Assembly: GCA_028713595.1 (NCBI GenBank)
Contig: JAQTNZ010000015.1
Location: forward strand, 1-14,493
Source: Methylovulum sp.
GTDB taxonomy: Bacteria; Pseudomonadota; Gammaproteobacteria; Methylococcales; Methylomonadaceae
Reading direction: 5' to 3'
DNA: 14,493 bases
Numbering within the stretch: position 1 is the stretch's first letter; each line of letters starts with the position of its first letter. Below are positions 1 to 7,539 of the stretch, in pieces. Below the pieces are notes generated by a model. That model saw only the letters and a list, made by a program, of their open reading frames with translations. It did not search any database and was not told where the DNA came from. The translations under genes and the position numbers were made by a program.

Positions 1-513
1 GATGGTCTGGGAAAACATGCCATATTCATAACGTAGGCCATAACCAATGACGGGCAAGCCCAAGGTGGCGCAACTGTCAATGAAGCAGGCGGCCAGCCGC
101 CCTAAACCACCATTGCCTAGACCGGCATCGGCTTCACTGTCAATCAGCTCTTCCAATGCCAAGCCCAGGTCATACATGCCCTCATCAACACTATTGCTGA
201 TGCCCAGATTCAGGATGGCGTTGGTGAGGGTGCGCCCCATCAAAAATTCCATTGACAAGTAATAGGTTTTTCTACAGTCTTGGTTTTTATACGCGTTATA
301 AGTCCGTCTCCAGCACTCGGTGAGCCTGTCGCCGATGGCTAATGACAGGGCCTGATAGGCGTAATTGAGGGTGCGGCAATTCTCATCCCTGCCTAACCTA
401 TGGCTGTAATAGCGTTTGAAATCGGCATTTAAATGCTCACTGTCCATACCTAGGTTTGGCAGTGAGGTGATATGCAATATAGGTTGGCTTTTTTTAAAAC
501 GCTTGGTTGGCAT
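1..513 (-). CDS. glgP: Glycogen phosphorylase, N-terminal part (runs off the left edge)
   Basis: Glycogen/maltodextrin phosphorylase releases glucose-1-phosphate from alpha-1,4-glucans with phosphate and PLP, in the cytoplasm. The reverse strand is open from an ATG at 513-511 to base 1 (171 codons, no stop). The translation carries the family N-terminal signatures: YYLSMEFLMGRTL at about residues 91-103, then EELIDSEADAGLGNGGLGRLAACFIDS, then GYGLRYEYGMFSQ near the edge. These align directly with E. coli GlgP. The PLP lysine and most of the catalytic domain lie outside the window. The ATG is the first start after an in-frame TAG at 549-547. The ribosome-binding site is weak (AAAAGAAA just upstream). 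The gene is divergent from prfB. GlgP and MalP cannot be separated from this fragment alone. Confidence 0.93.
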   Translation of the reverse strand, partial: MPTKRFKKSQPILHITSLPNLGMDSEHLNADFKRYYSHRLGRDENCRTLNYAYQALSLAIGDRLTECWRRTYNAYKNQDCRKTYYLSMEFLMGRTLTNAILNLGISNSVDEGMYDLGLALEELIDSEADAGLGNGGLGRLAACFIDSCATLGLPVIGYGLRYEYGMFSQTI

Positions 514-977
514 GGTTTCTTTTGATTTTTCTGGGCGCGGCAGCGGCTAACAGCTTAAAAAAATAGCTTTCAGCATAGCCCTTCCCATTGCGCAAACATG
601 GGTTTGGCGCGTCTGCGATAACTTTGGCTGTATTATGCCGAGAGTGATAGGCTTCGCAGTATACAAACAGGACACCTCCAGGGCAAGCGCATATACATCG
701 CCAATCAGGCAGACAATGAATTTTTATATAAATCCGTATCATGGCGTTAAGTTTACCGGGCGGGCTACTCATGGTTGGAAGGCCTGCGTATCTGCCTTAA
801 GTGGCAAATTTAGGGAAAAGGTGATTTTCTCCTGATAGTTATAGGGGCTTGTCTTATTCGATTGCGTTGGGTGTGAACTGTCTTTTGAAATTAGGATATA
901 ATTAGCGTCTTTTTTTCAAATTATTAAGATTAGCCTATCCGGCATAACGGTATGGCTGTCAGGATACCCTACACATC
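514..977. other. Divergent intergenic region between glgP and prfB
   Basis: About 460 bases separate the two divergent starts. Short open frames exist here (66 codons at 635-835 on +, 92 codons at 772-494 on -). Neither has a convincing ribosome-binding site or a recognisable protein, and the second overlaps the glgP start. Apart from a likely prfB promoter at its right end, I see no RNA gene, repeat or clear terminator. The length leaves room for regulatory sites of both genes. Confidence 0.5.
873..902 (+). promoter_or_regulatory. Probable sigma-70 promoter of prfB
   Basis: A perfect -10 hexamer TATAAT lies at 897-902. The best -35 is weak: GTGAAC at 873-878 with an 18-base spacer, or TGAACT at 874-879 with 17. 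The site is 75 bases upstream of the prfB ATG. The assignment rests mainly on the exact -10 and its position. Confidence 0.5.
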
Positions 978-2076
978 ATGCAAGAAATAAATCCGATAAA
1001 AAACAAGATTACCGACCTAAAAAGCCGTGGCGACGCGCTGAGGGGGTATCTTTGACTTCGATAACAAAAGTGAACGATTGGTTGAAGTTTTAAGGGAATT
1101 GGAAAACCCGAAAATCTGGGACAAACCCGAACAAGCACAGGCGTTGGGCAAAGAGCGCGGACAACTGGAGTTGGTAGTCAACACCATCCTCGAATTGGAG
1201 CGTGGCTTGGCCGATGCCGAAGAACTGTTGTTGATGGCGGTCGAAGAAGACGACGAGGATACCGTCGCTACTGTGGTCGAAGATTTGGACGGCTTTGAGA
1301 AACGCGTCGCCGATTTGGAATTTCGGCGCATGTTCTCCGGCGAAATGGATGCCTGTAACGCCTTTTTGGATATCCAGTCCGGTTCCGGCGGTACTGAGGC
1401 GCAAGATTGGGCTTCCATGATCGAGCGCATGTTTTTGCGTTGGGGCGAACGCCGGGGCTTTAAGACCGAACTGATCGAAGAATCCGATGGCGATGTCGCG
1501 GGCATCAAAAGCGCCACCATCCGCTTTGAAGGTGAATATGCCTTCGGTTGGCTGCGCACGGAAACCGGCGTGCACCGTTTGGTCAGAAAATCACCGTTCG
1601 ATTCCGGCAACCGCCGCCATACTTCGTTCGCGTCCGTGTTCGTGTCGCCAGAAATTGACGATGACATCGCCATCGACATCAATCCCGCCGATTTGCGTAT
1701 TGACGTGTACCGTGCCAGCGGCGCGGGCGGCCAGCACGTCAACCGGACCGAGTCCGCCGTGCGTATCACCCATAACCCAACCAACACCGTTGTGCAATGC
1801 CAGAGTGACCGTTCGCAGCACAAAAATAAAGACACCGCCATGAAGCAGCTTAAAGCCAAGCTGTACGAACTGGAAATGCGCAAACGCAGCGCCACCCAAC
1901 AGGCTTTGGAAGACAGCAAATCGGATATTGGCTGGGGCAGCCAAATCCGCTCTTATGTATTGGATCAGTCACGGATTAAGGACTTGCGCACCGGCGTGGA
2001 AACAGGCAACCCACAAGCGGTATTGGATGGCGATTTGGATATGTTTATTGAGGCGAGTTTGAAGAGCGGGTTATAG
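978..2076 (+). CDS. prfB: Peptide chain release factor 2, made by +1 programmed frameshift
   Basis: RF2 recognises UGA and UAA in the ribosomal A site and triggers peptide release. The zero frame starts at ATG 978 ([11 protein letters not shown]..., like E. coli MFEINPVNNRI) and meets TGA at 1053-1055 after 25 codons. Shifting +1 at CTT-TGA continues as [22 protein letters not shown] to the TAG at 2074-2076. That gives 365 aa, the same length as E. coli RF2. The stop-recognition SPF motif lies in VRKSPFDSG. The catalytic GGQ is at residues 250-252, exactly the E. coli numbering, in the context [21 protein letters not shown]. Residue 246 is Ala, as in most RF2 proteins, not the Thr of E. coli K-12. 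An ORF caller that ignores the shift would start falsely at TTG 1078. Downstream, an AT-rich cassette and phr separate it from lysS. Confidence 0.97.
1041..1056 (+). promoter_or_regulatory. RF2 +1 programmed ribosomal frameshift site
   Basis: The sequence AGGGGG-TAT-CTT-TGA-C is the canonical prfB autoregulation signal. It has an internal Shine-Dalgarno-like AGGGGG (1041-1046), a three-base spacer, the slippery CTT (1050-1052) and an in-frame TGA followed by C (weak stop context). In the known mechanism, low RF2 makes ribosomes pause at UGA and slip +1 to read GAC, so RF2 controls its own synthesis. Confidence 0.97.
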
Positions 2077-2080
2077 GTTA

Positions 2081-2126
2081 TTGCAAATAAGCAGTTTGGG
2101 AAATTATCGTACGCTAATAAGCAATT
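2081..2126 (+). promoter_or_regulatory. Possible promoter and direct repeat upstream of the cassette
   Basis: The short gap after prfB holds TTGCAA (2081-2086) and TATCGT (2105-2110) with an 18-base spacer, a weak sigma-70-like pair. It also has two near-identical 11-mers, AATAAGCAGTT at 2086-2096 and AATAAGCAATT at 2116-2126. Their starts are 30 bases apart, close to three helical turns, and they differ at one base. They could be an operator or chance in AT-rich DNA. Confidence 0.3.
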
Positions 2127-2145
2127 AGAAAATACAGAGGGCTTA

Positions 2146-2853
2146 ATGAGAAAAATAATTGTCACTGATTTAACAAGATTTTCTAATTTGGATATCGTTT
2201 GTATTGCAGGTATAGATATTGTTAATGGAGATTGCATTAGGCCAATGCCCTATCTTAAAACTTCGCGATGCAAAGAATTAAATTTGCTACCGGGTGCAAT
2301 TCTAGCCGGAAGTTTTAGTAAATCACCAAACATTGAACTCCCGCACACTGAAGACATGAATTATCAAAATTTGCGGTTACTTAGACATTGTTCAGATGCA
2401 GAATTTAAAGAAATTTTATCTAATTCATCTTGTCAAAGTATCGAATGCGGTTTTAATGTGTACTTGGAGGAGCGTCAAAAACACATACTGCCAAACTTAA
2501 GGCCTTTAAAATCTTTGATTACTGTTTCGGTAAATCCCAATAACATTAACATTGTTCAGGATCAATTTGATTCAAAAAAAATGAAAATCCATTTCACTGA
2601 TAATGATAATAAAGAATATAACTTTTTACCCATTACTGATCTTGGTTTTTATGGTTATGCTGAGGAACACTATTCAACAGCAAATAATTACAATGAAATT
2701 AATTCTGTAATTCGAAGCCAAAAAGAAGTTTTTCTTCGAATTGGTTTGAGTCGTTTTCACAAAAGCCCTCAGAATAAAGAGGGTTTCTGGATAAAAGTGA
2801 ATGGTATTTATAGTTTTCCTGACTATTTTAAGGATGTCAGAAGGTATAGGTAA
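2146..2853 (+). CDS. Dual OB-fold-like protein, first gene of the accessory cassette
   Basis: A 235-aa soluble protein with no signal peptide or membrane segment. The start MRKIIVTDLTRFSNLDIVCIAGIDIVNGDCIRPMP, followed by LLPGAILAGSF, resembles by recall the uncharacterised dual-OB-containing domain family (DuOB), predicted from its fold to bind nucleic acid or nucleotides. No catalytic motif is evident. The ATG has a fair ribosome-binding site (AGAGGG, 2135-2140). Its stop directly abuts the ATG of the DUF488 gene (TAAATG), and the ribosome-binding site of that gene lies inside this one, so the two are co-translated. The gene is much richer in A+T than prfB: by hand count 2581-2640 has 14 G/C in 60 bases, against 36 in 60 at 1441-1500 of prfB. 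Function is unknown and the family name is from memory. Confidence 0.72.
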   Translation: MRKIIVTDLTRFSNLDIVCIAGIDIVNGDCIRPMPYLKTSRCKELNLLPGAILAGSFSKSPNIELPHTEDMNYQNLRLLRHCSDAEFKEILSNSSCQSIECGFNVYLEERQKHILPNLRPLKSLITVSVNPNNINIVQDQFDSKKMKIHFTDNDNKEYNFLPITDLGFYGYAEEHYSTANNYNEINSVIRSQKEVFLRIGLSRFHKSPQNKEGFWIKVNGIYSFPDYFKDVRRYR

Positions 2854-3291
2854 ATGCAGACTTTTACAATAGGATTTACCCAAAAGACTGCTGAGAAATT
2901 TTTTTCGATAATTAAAAACAACAACGTCAGTCGTGTAGTTGATGTGCGTTTAAATGTTACCTCACAATTGGCTGGTTTTACCAAAAAAAACGATCTGGGT
3001 TATTTTCTTAGGGAGTTGTGTCAGGCTGATTATGTCCATGTGATTGATTTGGCTCCGACTAAGCCCATGCTTGATGCCTACAAAAACAAAGATATTAGCT
3101 GGGAAAGCTATGCTGACAAGTTTATAAACTTAATGTCACAACGTAACATTGAAAGAATTATAGATAAATCTTTAATTGATAATGGTTGCTTATTATGTAG
3201 TGAACATCAGCCGCACCAATGTCATAGGCGGCTCGTAGCTGAGTATCTTAATAAGCAATGGGATGAAAATATCAAAATTGTACATTTGTAA
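2854..3291 (+). CDS. DUF488 family protein
   Basis: A 145-aa protein with the DUF488 pattern throughout: TIGF near the N-terminus, VVDVRLNVTSQLAGF (D30, R32), YFLREL, VIDLAPTKPMLDAYK, W83..Y86, and the C-terminal signature GCLLCSEHQPHQCHRRLVAEYL. C112, C115, E117, C123, H124, R125, R126 and E130 are the probable functional residues. DUF488 has no established biochemical activity. The conserved Cys/His/Arg set suggests an enzyme acting on a phosphorylated or nucleic-acid substrate, which is inference. The ATG directly follows the preceding stop, with AAGG at 2841-2844 as a likely ribosome-binding site. The TAA overlaps the next ATG by one base (TAATG), a translational-coupling arrangement. It shares the AT-rich composition of its two neighbours. 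Confidence 0.88.
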   Translation: MQTFTIGFTQKTAEKFFSIIKNNNVSRVVDVRLNVTSQLAGFTKKNDLGYFLRELCQADYVHVIDLAPTKPMLDAYKNKDISWESYADKFINLMSQRNIERIIDKSLIDNGCLLCSEHQPHQCHRRLVAEYLNKQWDENIKIVHL

Positions 3292-3887
3292 TGAGTATTC
3301 AAGAAATCCCAACAGTTTTTATAGCGTATCCTCATGACTTTTCATGTTATGGGAAGTTTGAAAGGAAAATTACCAAAATCCTGTCAAATCTAAATAATTT
3401 TTCTTTAACCTATATAGATGATTATATGGGATTTATTGAAAAAAAATTAGGTTCTGATAAACGGGTTTGCGACAGTGTGCCTCTATCTGATAACAAACGA
3501 ATTTTAGATGAAATTAGTTATGCTATCATTTTTAATGATAGCGAAAGTTTTTCTGGGCTTATCACTGACCTTTCAAGTAAGAAAATTCCCACAAGGCTTA
3601 TAGAAACAAGGATAACCAAAGTTGCCAATGTCGATAAAAAAGAAAAATATGATGTTTATATAGGCAGAGGTTCAGACTGGGGGAACCCTTATGTCATAGG
3701 CATAGATGGCGATAGGGACGAAGTTATCAGAAAATATCAATATGATTTTGAGCGCGGCTATCTTAAAAGTAGCAAAGAGCAATTGTTACAGTTACGCGGT
3801 AAGGTGTTAGGTTGCCATTGTAAGCCATCTGCGTGTCATGGTGACGTTTTAGCGAATTACTTAAATTCGCTTGATGATGGTAAATGA
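3291..3887 (+). CDS. SLOG-like / DUF4326 fusion protein
   Basis: A 198-aa protein with two apparent parts. Residues about 1-110 look like a small Rossmann-type domain. VFIAYPHDFSCYGKFE opens it, and YAIIFNDSESFSGLITDLSSKKIPTRLI (77-104) has the form of the SLOG/DUF2493 segment 'FWDGkSrGTkhmidlAkk..iPvrvi', associated with nucleotide-ligand binding. Residues about 118-195 match DUF4326: VYIGRGSDWGNPYVIG (G125, R126, W130, G131, N132, P133), then EVIRKYQYDF, then LRGKVLGCHCKPSACHGDVLANYL (C175, C177, C182, H183, D185). The C-terminal Cys/Cys-His pattern parallels that of the neighbouring DUF488 protein. No clear ribosome-binding site is visible; the one-base overlap suggests coupling. DUF4326 assignment is strong, the SLOG-like assignment moderate, and the activity unknown. 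Confidence 0.82.
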   Translation: MSIQEIPTVFIAYPHDFSCYGKFERKITKILSNLNNFSLTYIDDYMGFIEKKLGSDKRVCDSVPLSDNKRILDEISYAIIFNDSESFSGLITDLSSKKIPTRLIETRITKVANVDKKEKYDVYIGRGSDWGNPYVIGIDGDRDEVIRKYQYDFERGYLKSSKEQLLQLRGKVLGCHCKPSACHGDVLANYLNSLDDGK

Positions 3888-3904
3888 TAAATATTCAGCT
3901 ATGA

Positions 3905-5263
3905 ATGCCCCACTATAACACCGCCCTGTTCCTATTCCGCCGGGATTTGCGCCTAATCGACAATACGGCGTTAAATGCGGCATTGCGTTCAGCCGAGCGG
4001 GTAATTGCAGGATTTGTGTTTGACGGACGGCAAATCAATCCGCATCCTTACCAAAGCCAGCCCGCTTTGGGATTTATGGTGCAAGCGTTGGCGGATTTGA
4101 CGGCGCAGTTTCAGGCTATGGGTGCAGATTTGGCGTTGTTCCAAGGTTCGCCTGTGCAGGTGATCGGCGATTTATGCCGACAACATAACATCCAAGCGGT
4201 GTTTATTAACCGTGATTACACCCCGTTTAGCCGCCAACGTGATGCGGAGATTGCCAAGCTGTGCCAGCAATTGCAGATTATGTTGCATAGTTTGCCGGAC
4301 GCGTTGCTGACCGAACCGGAGCAAGCACTCAAGCAAGATGGCAGTACCTATAAAGTGTTCACGGCTTTTTATAACAACGCTAAAAAAATACCCGTAGCCC
4401 CCCCGCAAGCTTTGGCAGAAGGCCATTTTTTACGGGTGGCCTCGACCGCGACGTTGGACAGTATTGCTGTTTCTGGTAAGGGCTTTGCGCAAGGTGGCCG
4501 CACGGCGGGATTGCAAAGGCTGGCGCGACTGAAAGATTGCGCCAACTATGCGCTGGAACGCGATTTTCCGGCCTTGTCAGCGACCAGCCAATTGTCGGCG
4601 CATTTAAAATTTGGCACGGTGTCGGTACGCGAAGTGTTTTACGCGCTGATCCAGCAATTCGGTGCCGAACATCCCTTGGTGCGGCAATTGTATTGGCGTG
4701 ATTTTATGACCCATATCGCGTACCATTTCCCCAAGGTGTTCGGCCATGCGTTTATTGATAAATTCGATAGCCTGGTTTGGGATAATGACCCTGTTTATTT
4801 TCAAGCTTGGACGGATGGGCAAACGGGGTTTCCCATTGTCGATGCGGGTATGCGTGAGCTAAACGCCACGGGGCTTATGCACAATCGGGTACGGATGATT
4901 ACGGCCACATTTTTGGTTAAAGATTTACGCATTAGCTGGCAGTGGGGAGAGCGGTATTTCGCCCAGCATTTGCTCGATTATGATCCATGCGTCAACAACG
5001 GCAATTGGCAATGGGCGGCCTCGACAGGGTGTGATGCCCAGCCCTATTTTCGGATTTTTAATCCGTGGTTACAGCAACAAAAATATGACCCCAAAGGTGA
5101 TTACCTGTATCGCTGGTTGCCGGAATTGCGTTCCATGCCGATTAAAACCCTCCATCAATGGCAACATCGGCATTATGGCGACTTTTATCCCGCGCCGATA
5201 GTTGACCATAGCGCCGAGGTACAGATCACTAAGGCGCGTTTTCAAGCGGCTAAAGTGCCGTAA
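3905..5263 (+). CDS. phr: Deoxyribodipyrimidine (CPD) photolyase, class I
   Basis: A 452-aa light-driven flavoenzyme that splits cyclobutane pyrimidine dimers in DNA. The N-terminal antenna domain starts LFLFRRDLRLIDNTAL. The C-terminal FAD domain carries LYWRDFMTHIAYH, TGFPIVDAGMRELNATGLMHNRVRMI, FLVKDLRISWQWGERYF and NNGNWQWAASTG followed by PYFRIFNPWLQ. The electron-transfer Trp triad is intact: W292, W345 and W368, matching E. coli W306/W359/W382. W264 corresponds to substrate-contacting W277. Length matches the family (E. coli 472). The antenna cofactor, MTHF or 8-HDF, cannot be decided by eye. The start is the ATG at 3905; an ATG at 3901 is out of frame and soon hits a stop. It lies 17 bases after the AT-rich cassette but has the host-like composition of lysS, so it is probably older than the cassette at this site. 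Confidence 0.95.
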   Translation: MPHYNTALFLFRRDLRLIDNTALNAALRSAERVIAGFVFDGRQINPHPYQSQPALGFMVQALADLTAQFQAMGADLALFQGSPVQVIGDLCRQHNIQAVFINRDYTPFSRQRDAEIAKLCQQLQIMLHSLPDALLTEPEQALKQDGSTYKVFTAFYNNAKKIPVAPPQALAEGHFLRVASTATLDSIAVSGKGFAQGGRTAGLQRLARLKDCANYALERDFPALSATSQLSAHLKFGTVSVREVFYALIQQFGAEHPLVRQLYWRDFMTHIAYHFPKVFGHAFIDKFDSLVWDNDPVYFQAWTDGQTGFPIVDAGMRELNATGLMHNRVRMITATFLVKDLRISWQWGERYFAQHLLDYDPCVNNGNWQWAASTGCDAQPYFRIFNPWLQQQKYDPKGDYLYRWLPELRSMPIKTLHQWQHRHYGDFYPAPIVDHSAEVQITKARFQAAKVP

Positions 5264-5344
5264 TGGCTGCCAGCACCCTGTTTTTGCATTTACCCTATAA
5301 AATATAGCACCACACTTTAATCCTAAATTCTAAACATTAAAATC

Positions 5345-6841
5345 ATGTCCGACATACAACAAGACGAACAAGAACAAATCAAGCAACGCCGTAGCAAGCT
5401 CAATGAGTTACGTGAACAGGCCATTGCGTTTCCCACCGATTTTCGCCGTGATGCCATAGCGGGTGAATTGCTGGCCCAATACGGTGGCAAAACCAAAGAA
5501 GAGCTGGAAATCGAGCCTGTGCATGTAAAACTGGCGGGACGGATAATGACTCGGCGGGTTATGGGTAAGGCGAGCTTTTGCCATATCCAGGATATGTCCG
5601 GTAAAATCCAATTGTATGTGACCCGCGATGCGTTGCCAGAAGGGCTTTATAACGGGCAATTCAAAAAATGGGACATCGGTGACATTATCGGTGCCGAAGG
5701 CGTGTTGTTTAGGACCCAGACTGATGAGTTGAGCGTCAAGGTCGATGCTATCCGTTTGCTGACCAAAGCCCTGCGCCCGTTGCCGGAAAAATTCCACGGC
5801 ATTGCCGATCAAGAAATCAAATACCGCCAGCGCTATTTGGACTTGATTATGAGCCAGGAGTCACGCAACACCTTTTTTATCCGCTCCAAAATTGTCGCTT
5901 ATATCCGCCAATTCCTGATTGAACGCCAGTTTTTGGAAGTGGAAACGCCGATGATGCAGGTGATTCCCGGCGGGGCGACCGCCCGTCCGTTCACCACCCA
6001 TCATAATGCCTTAGACATGAATATGTTTTTGCGCATCGCGCCAGAATTGTATTTAAAGCGGCTGGTGGTCGGGGGCTTTGAGCGGGTGTTTGAAATCAAC
6101 CGCAACTTCCGTAACGAAGGTCTTTCGACTCGCCATAACCCCGAATTTACCATGCTGGAGTTTTATCAGGCCTATTCTGAATATCAGGATTTGATGGACT
6201 TGACCGAAGCTATGTTACGCGGTATTGCCGAAGAAGTGGTCGGGCAGACGGTCATCAGTTATCAGGGTGAGGAATACGATTTTGGCAAGCCTTTCCAGCG
6301 CATGACGGTGGTCGAATCTATCCTGCATTTTAATCCTGACTTGACCGCGGCTGATCTTGCCAGCCGCGAAGCGGCGGCGGTGGTGGCTGAAAAATTGCGC
6401 CTGCCCGTTAAAGACAGCTATGGCTTAGGCAAAATCCAGATTGAAATTTTTGAAAAAACCGTTGAAAGCCGTCTGATGCAGCCGACCTTCATCACCGCTT
6501 ATCCGGTGGAAGTCTCGCCGCTGGCCAGACGCAACGACATTGACCCGCACGTCACCGACCGTTTTGAGTTTTTTGTCGGCGGGCGCGAAATTGCCAACGG
6601 CTTCACCGAGTTGAACGATGCCGAAGACCAAGCAGCGCGTTTCCAAAAACAAGTGGCGGAAAAAGAAGCGGGCGATGATGAGGCCATGCACTTTGATGCC
6701 GATTATATCGTGGCCTTGGAGCACGGTATGCCGCCAACGGCAGGCGAGGGCATTGGTATCGACCGTTTGGTGATGCTGTTCACCGATTCGCCTTCCATCC
6801 GTGATGTGCTATTGTTCCCGCACATGCGGCCTAAGCTTTAG
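5345..6841 (+). CDS. lysS: Lysyl-tRNA synthetase, class II
   Basis: LysRS charges tRNA-Lys using ATP. The 498-aa product has an N-terminal OB-fold anticodon-binding domain ([32 protein letters not shown]) and a class II catalytic core. The core has a motif 1 region ([30 protein letters not shown]), motif 2 ([18 protein letters not shown] from F255, with R256 as the ATP-contacting arginine) and motif 3 ([13 protein letters not shown] from G467, then [13 protein letters not shown]). Length is as expected (E. coli LysS 505). The 81-base gap after phr contains TATAAAAT at 5296-5303 without a good -35. No clear ribosome-binding site precedes the ATG. It often follows prfB directly; here four genes lie between them. 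Confidence 0.97.
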   Translation: MSDIQQDEQEQIKQRRSKLNELREQAIAFPTDFRRDAIAGELLAQYGGKTKEELEIEPVHVKLAGRIMTRRVMGKASFCHIQDMSGKIQLYVTRDALPEGLYNGQFKKWDIGDIIGAEGVLFRTQTDELSVKVDAIRLLTKALRPLPEKFHGIADQEIKYRQRYLDLIMSQESRNTFFIRSKIVAYIRQFLIERQFLEVETPMMQVIPGGATARPFTTHHNALDMNMFLRIAPELYLKRLVVGGFERVFEINRNFRNEGLSTRHNPEFTMLEFYQAYSEYQDLMDLTEAMLRGIAEEVVGQTVISYQGEEYDFGKPFQRMTVVESILHFNPDLTAADLASREAAAVVAEKLRLPVKDSYGLGKIQIEIFEKTVESRLMQPTFITAYPVEVSPLARRNDIDPHVTDRFEFFVGGREIANGFTELNDAEDQAARFQKQVAEKEAGDDEAMHFDADYIVALEHGMPPTAGEGIGIDRLVMLFTDSPSIRDVLLFPHMRPKL

Positions 6842-7054
6842 GCGTTCCGCAGGGCAAATGCTATCCGGCATGAAGGTCGGTGTTGGCAAGTCCACCACCT
6901 CCTTCATGGCGGAAAAGTGCGGTAAACATACCCAGCCACACGTTTATCATGGCCTCTTATGTTTAATTGGCAACGCACCAATATAAAGATAGGGGTATCC
7001 TGATAGTGCGCGTACAATGCTTGGCAATTATTTAATTTTAAAAGGAAAATGATT

Positions 7055-7441
7055 GTGAAGAATTTAGCGGGCGTGATGGCGGTAGTGGTTTTAAGCGTAT
7101 GGGCAAGCTTTGTTTATGCCGATATCCCATTGGAATCGAAAGATGACATGCACGGGACTTGGAAGCTGCAATATACCAAAAATTCTTTGACCGCCAAAGA
7201 AACGGTGCCGCGAGAAGATTCGTGGGTATTTAATGGTGGCAAAGTGACCATCATCAATATTGCCCGTGAAGGCGGACATTATGACCAAGTGCCGCTGAAT
7301 TATGAAATTGATAACGGTAAGTTAAAAGTACCGTTTGTAGGCCGTTCAGGGTTTGATACCTTCACCTTAGTGGAGCGCACGGCTGACACTATGACCTTAA
7401 AAGGGAAATTCGGCGAGCTGTATTATTTTGTCAAGAAATAG
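7055..7441 (+). CDS. Small exported protein, lipocalin-like, unknown function
   Basis: The start is probably GTG 7055. AAGGA at 7042-7046 sits 8 bases upstream of it, whereas the ATG at 7049, two codons earlier, would be only 2 bases from it. The 128-aa product starts MKNLAGVMAVVVLSVWASFVYA, a typical signal peptide with a likely cut after VYA, leaving about 106 residues in the periplasm or outside. The mature part begins with a GTWKL motif and alternates short polar and hydrophobic segments ending in KGKFGELYYFVKK, as in small lipocalin-like beta-barrels. No cysteine or lipobox is present. I do not recognise the family. It lies 213 bases beyond lysS and converges with clpB, and appears to be its own unit. 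Confidence 0.75.
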   Translation: MKNLAGVMAVVVLSVWASFVYADIPLESKDDMHGTWKLQYTKNSLTAKETVPREDSWVFNGGKVTIINIAREGGHYDQVPLNYEIDNGKLKVPFVGRSGFDTFTLVERTADTMTLKGKFGELYYFVKK

Positions 7442-7490
7442 CTAGGGATTGTCGCAACGGCTGGGTTAAAGCTTGCCGCCAAGTAAAGGG

Positions 7491-7519
7491 GTAGGGACGT
7501 TGCGTGGCAACGTCCCTAC
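7491..7519. repeat. Perfect 13-bp palindrome, REP-like
   Basis: GTAGGGACGTTGC (7491-7503), loop GTG, then GCAACGTCCCTAC (7507-7519) forms a perfect 13-bp stem with a 3-base loop between two convergent genes. There is no T-run on either side, so it is not a textbook terminator. It looks like a dispersed palindromic (REP/MITE-type) element, but only this copy is visible. Confidence 0.7.
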
Positions 7520-7539
7520 AAGGTAAAGGCTAGACTTTG

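Noticed and set aside
494..772. 92-codon ORF on the minus strand
   Set aside because: Overlaps the glgP start in another frame; the protein looks random (Cys/Arg/Pro mixture).
635..835. 66-codon ORF on the plus strand in the glgP-prfB gap
   Set aside because: No ribosome-binding site, no recognisable domain, and composition typical of non-coding sequence.
1017..1919. 300-codon minus-strand ORF
   Set aside because: Antisense shadow of prfB with Ser-rich, low-information translation.
5284..5303. TTGCAT followed by TATAAAAT before lysS as a promoter
   Set aside because: The spacing between the hexamers is only 6 bases and no better -35 fits.
6870..6907. Possible hairpin ATGAAGG/CCTTCAT after lysS
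   Set aside because: Only 7 bp with a long loop and no T-run; too weak to call a terminator.
6801..6986. 61-codon ORF crossing the lysS 3' end
   Set aside because: Mostly overlaps lysS in another frame; no ribosome-binding site.
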